Below, one piece after another: positions 56,972 through 64,000 of a DNA stretch of 64,000 nt. Position numbers and translations under genes: made by a program. The stretch's first letter is position 1; each line of letters starts with the position of its first letter. Origin of the DNA: Plumapathes pennacea (taxonomy: Eukaryota; Cnidaria; Anthozoa; Antipatharia; Myriopathidae); assembly GCA_964036295.1 (NCBI GenBank), contig OZ038471.1, forward strand, positions 1,775,001 through 1,839,000, in the 5' to 3' direction. The notes under the pieces were generated by a model. The model was not told the DNA's origin, made no database searches, and was given only the letters and a program-made list of their open reading frames with translations.

Positions 56972-58066
56972 TACGTCGTGATTGCCTTTTATCACACTGA
57001 ACGGTTGACGAAGTGGCCGTGCGATCGACATCTAGACTTTTAGAGAATCTTGACGATTTGAATCTTAGAACTCGAGCCATCATCTGCCATTCGAGAGGTG
57101 AACAGATTTTCAAATAATATTCATCGCTAAGACGTGAACCACCTCTTAGAATTTTATTTCGATGTTTTACCTAACTTTTTTTAATGTCTCAATCGTCAAC
57201 TCATGTACTTATAGTTTGCTTGGAAAAGATTTTGTCAGGTTTTTCTTCGCGAATATCAATTTTTTGCTTATGATATTGCATGTTGCATATTGCATTGCAT
57301 GCAAAATAGAATTTTACAGCCAAAAGACAAACAGCCAAAAGACAGGTGCAATACACGCGCGAAGGTCGCTTTTGTCCAAGCCAGTCAAGACTCCCAAGAC
57401 TAGCGTATTTGCATGACAGCATTACAATACCGCAGTTTCAAATGTTGTTTGCGCTTTATCTTGAAACAATTCTTTACATAAAAAGTATAGGCGGGCCTCT
57501 AACCAAGGGCACAATAACACTAAACTTGGCAGCTAGCCTAAGATAGGTGAAACAAGGAAAGAGTTGTCGGGAAAATCTCCCGACGCGAAAGTCTTAAAGC
57601 CTTACAGCGGCTTTCGTTGCGACCTGCTCTAACCATATAAAGCATGTTCCATATGATCGTTGACTAAAAAAAGTTAAATCAAACGTTGTGCAAAGTATCG
57701 ATCGCTGATCGGCCTTTCATTAGCTGCAATCGCTGCATGATGTCTCTATAGAATCGCAATGATCTCGCACTAGTTTCAGCTGCTCGCAGCACGTACGGAA
57801 GTGTCAGCAACACAAACCACAGGGAGCTCACGCTGGATATTCTAACTGAAAAACGGCCCGAAACGATTGACTCGTGTCCAGTCCCGCGCGCCAACATTAG
57901 CCCGACCAGGGCATTTGACCATCGACAAAACGTTGGTCAGCGGCCACAAAGTTAAAGAATTTCGTCATCAATTCCTTCGCGCTCTTGTTGATTACGGTGA
58001 ATGAAAAACTTTAGCTGGAACCGCAACGTCAAAAACAAATTAAGACAAAATATATTTTCAAAGGAA
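56972..58066. other. Spacer between the unknown ORF and RPN2
   Basis: No gene or clear repeat seen. AT-rich with a few short palindromes such as GGGAAAATCTCCC near 57569. Confidence 0.4.
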
Positions 58067-58072
58067 TTTATT
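58067..58072 (-). terminator. RPN2: Poly(A) signal of RPN2
   Basis: TTTATT on the plus strand reads AATAAA on the minus, about 70 bp past the stop codon of the terminal exon at 58141. This supports the short last exon. Confidence 0.65.
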
Positions 58073-58140
58073 TTATGGAAGTACTAGTTCAGCAACGTTA
58101 AAAAATTTGAACTCCAAACTCACAGGCTTCATGTCATACT

Positions 58141-64000
<5,860 letters not shown>

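Overview
The window is intron-rich eukaryotic (animal) DNA. Human-like, intron-rich genes, very many short non-autonomous DNA transposons and long A/T and microsatellite runs suggest a cnidarian, most likely an anthozoan such as a stony coral. The species call is an inference. No rRNA, tRNA, CRISPR array or prokaryotic operon was seen.

Layout, left to right. (1) 1-8946, plus strand: the 3' part of an adhesion G-protein-coupled receptor. It has a Ser/Thr-rich repeated stalk, a GAIN/GPS autoproteolysis region, seven membrane segments and an unusual acidic/basic tail holding a 96-codon tandem duplication. (2) 8947-18171: a long gene-poor stretch with two inverted-repeat MITEs. (3) 18172-19400, plus: the last three coding exons of a secreted fibroblast growth factor. 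(4) 20649-23843, minus: PDCL3 (phosducin-like 3, a chaperone co-factor), complete, four exons, 236 aa. (5) 24108-30426, plus: a complete CYP4-family cytochrome P450, closest to CYP4V2, 14 exons including a 13-bp microexon, 503 aa. PDCL3 and the P450 are head to head over about 264 bp. (6) 31531-53491, minus: a complete SMCHD1 orthologue, about 55 coding exons and roughly 2,040 codons, with an intact GHKL ATPase and SMC-type hinge. It is tail to tail with the P450. (7) 53492-58066: a MULE-like non-autonomous element (53882-54715), an ancient MITE and one unrecognised ORF (about 193 aa). (8) 58141-64000, minus: the C-terminal two thirds of RPN2 (ribophorin II, oligosaccharyltransferase subunit), 18 exons, 5' end outside the window.

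The genes do not form a shared pathway; they look like unrelated animal genes that happen to be neighbours. Exon models were built by hand from reading frame, GT/AG sites, phase and recall of the protein families. Exon totals are phase-consistent: P450 1,512 bp and PDCL3 711 bp both divide by three. Individual boundaries may still be off by a base or so.

The most distinctive content outside the genes is the repeat layer. There are several families of terminal-inverted-repeat elements, sometimes nested, a dispersed ~190-bp family present at five places, and tandem arrays inside SMCHD1 introns with periods of 5, 11/22, 19, 24, 52 and 69-70 bp.
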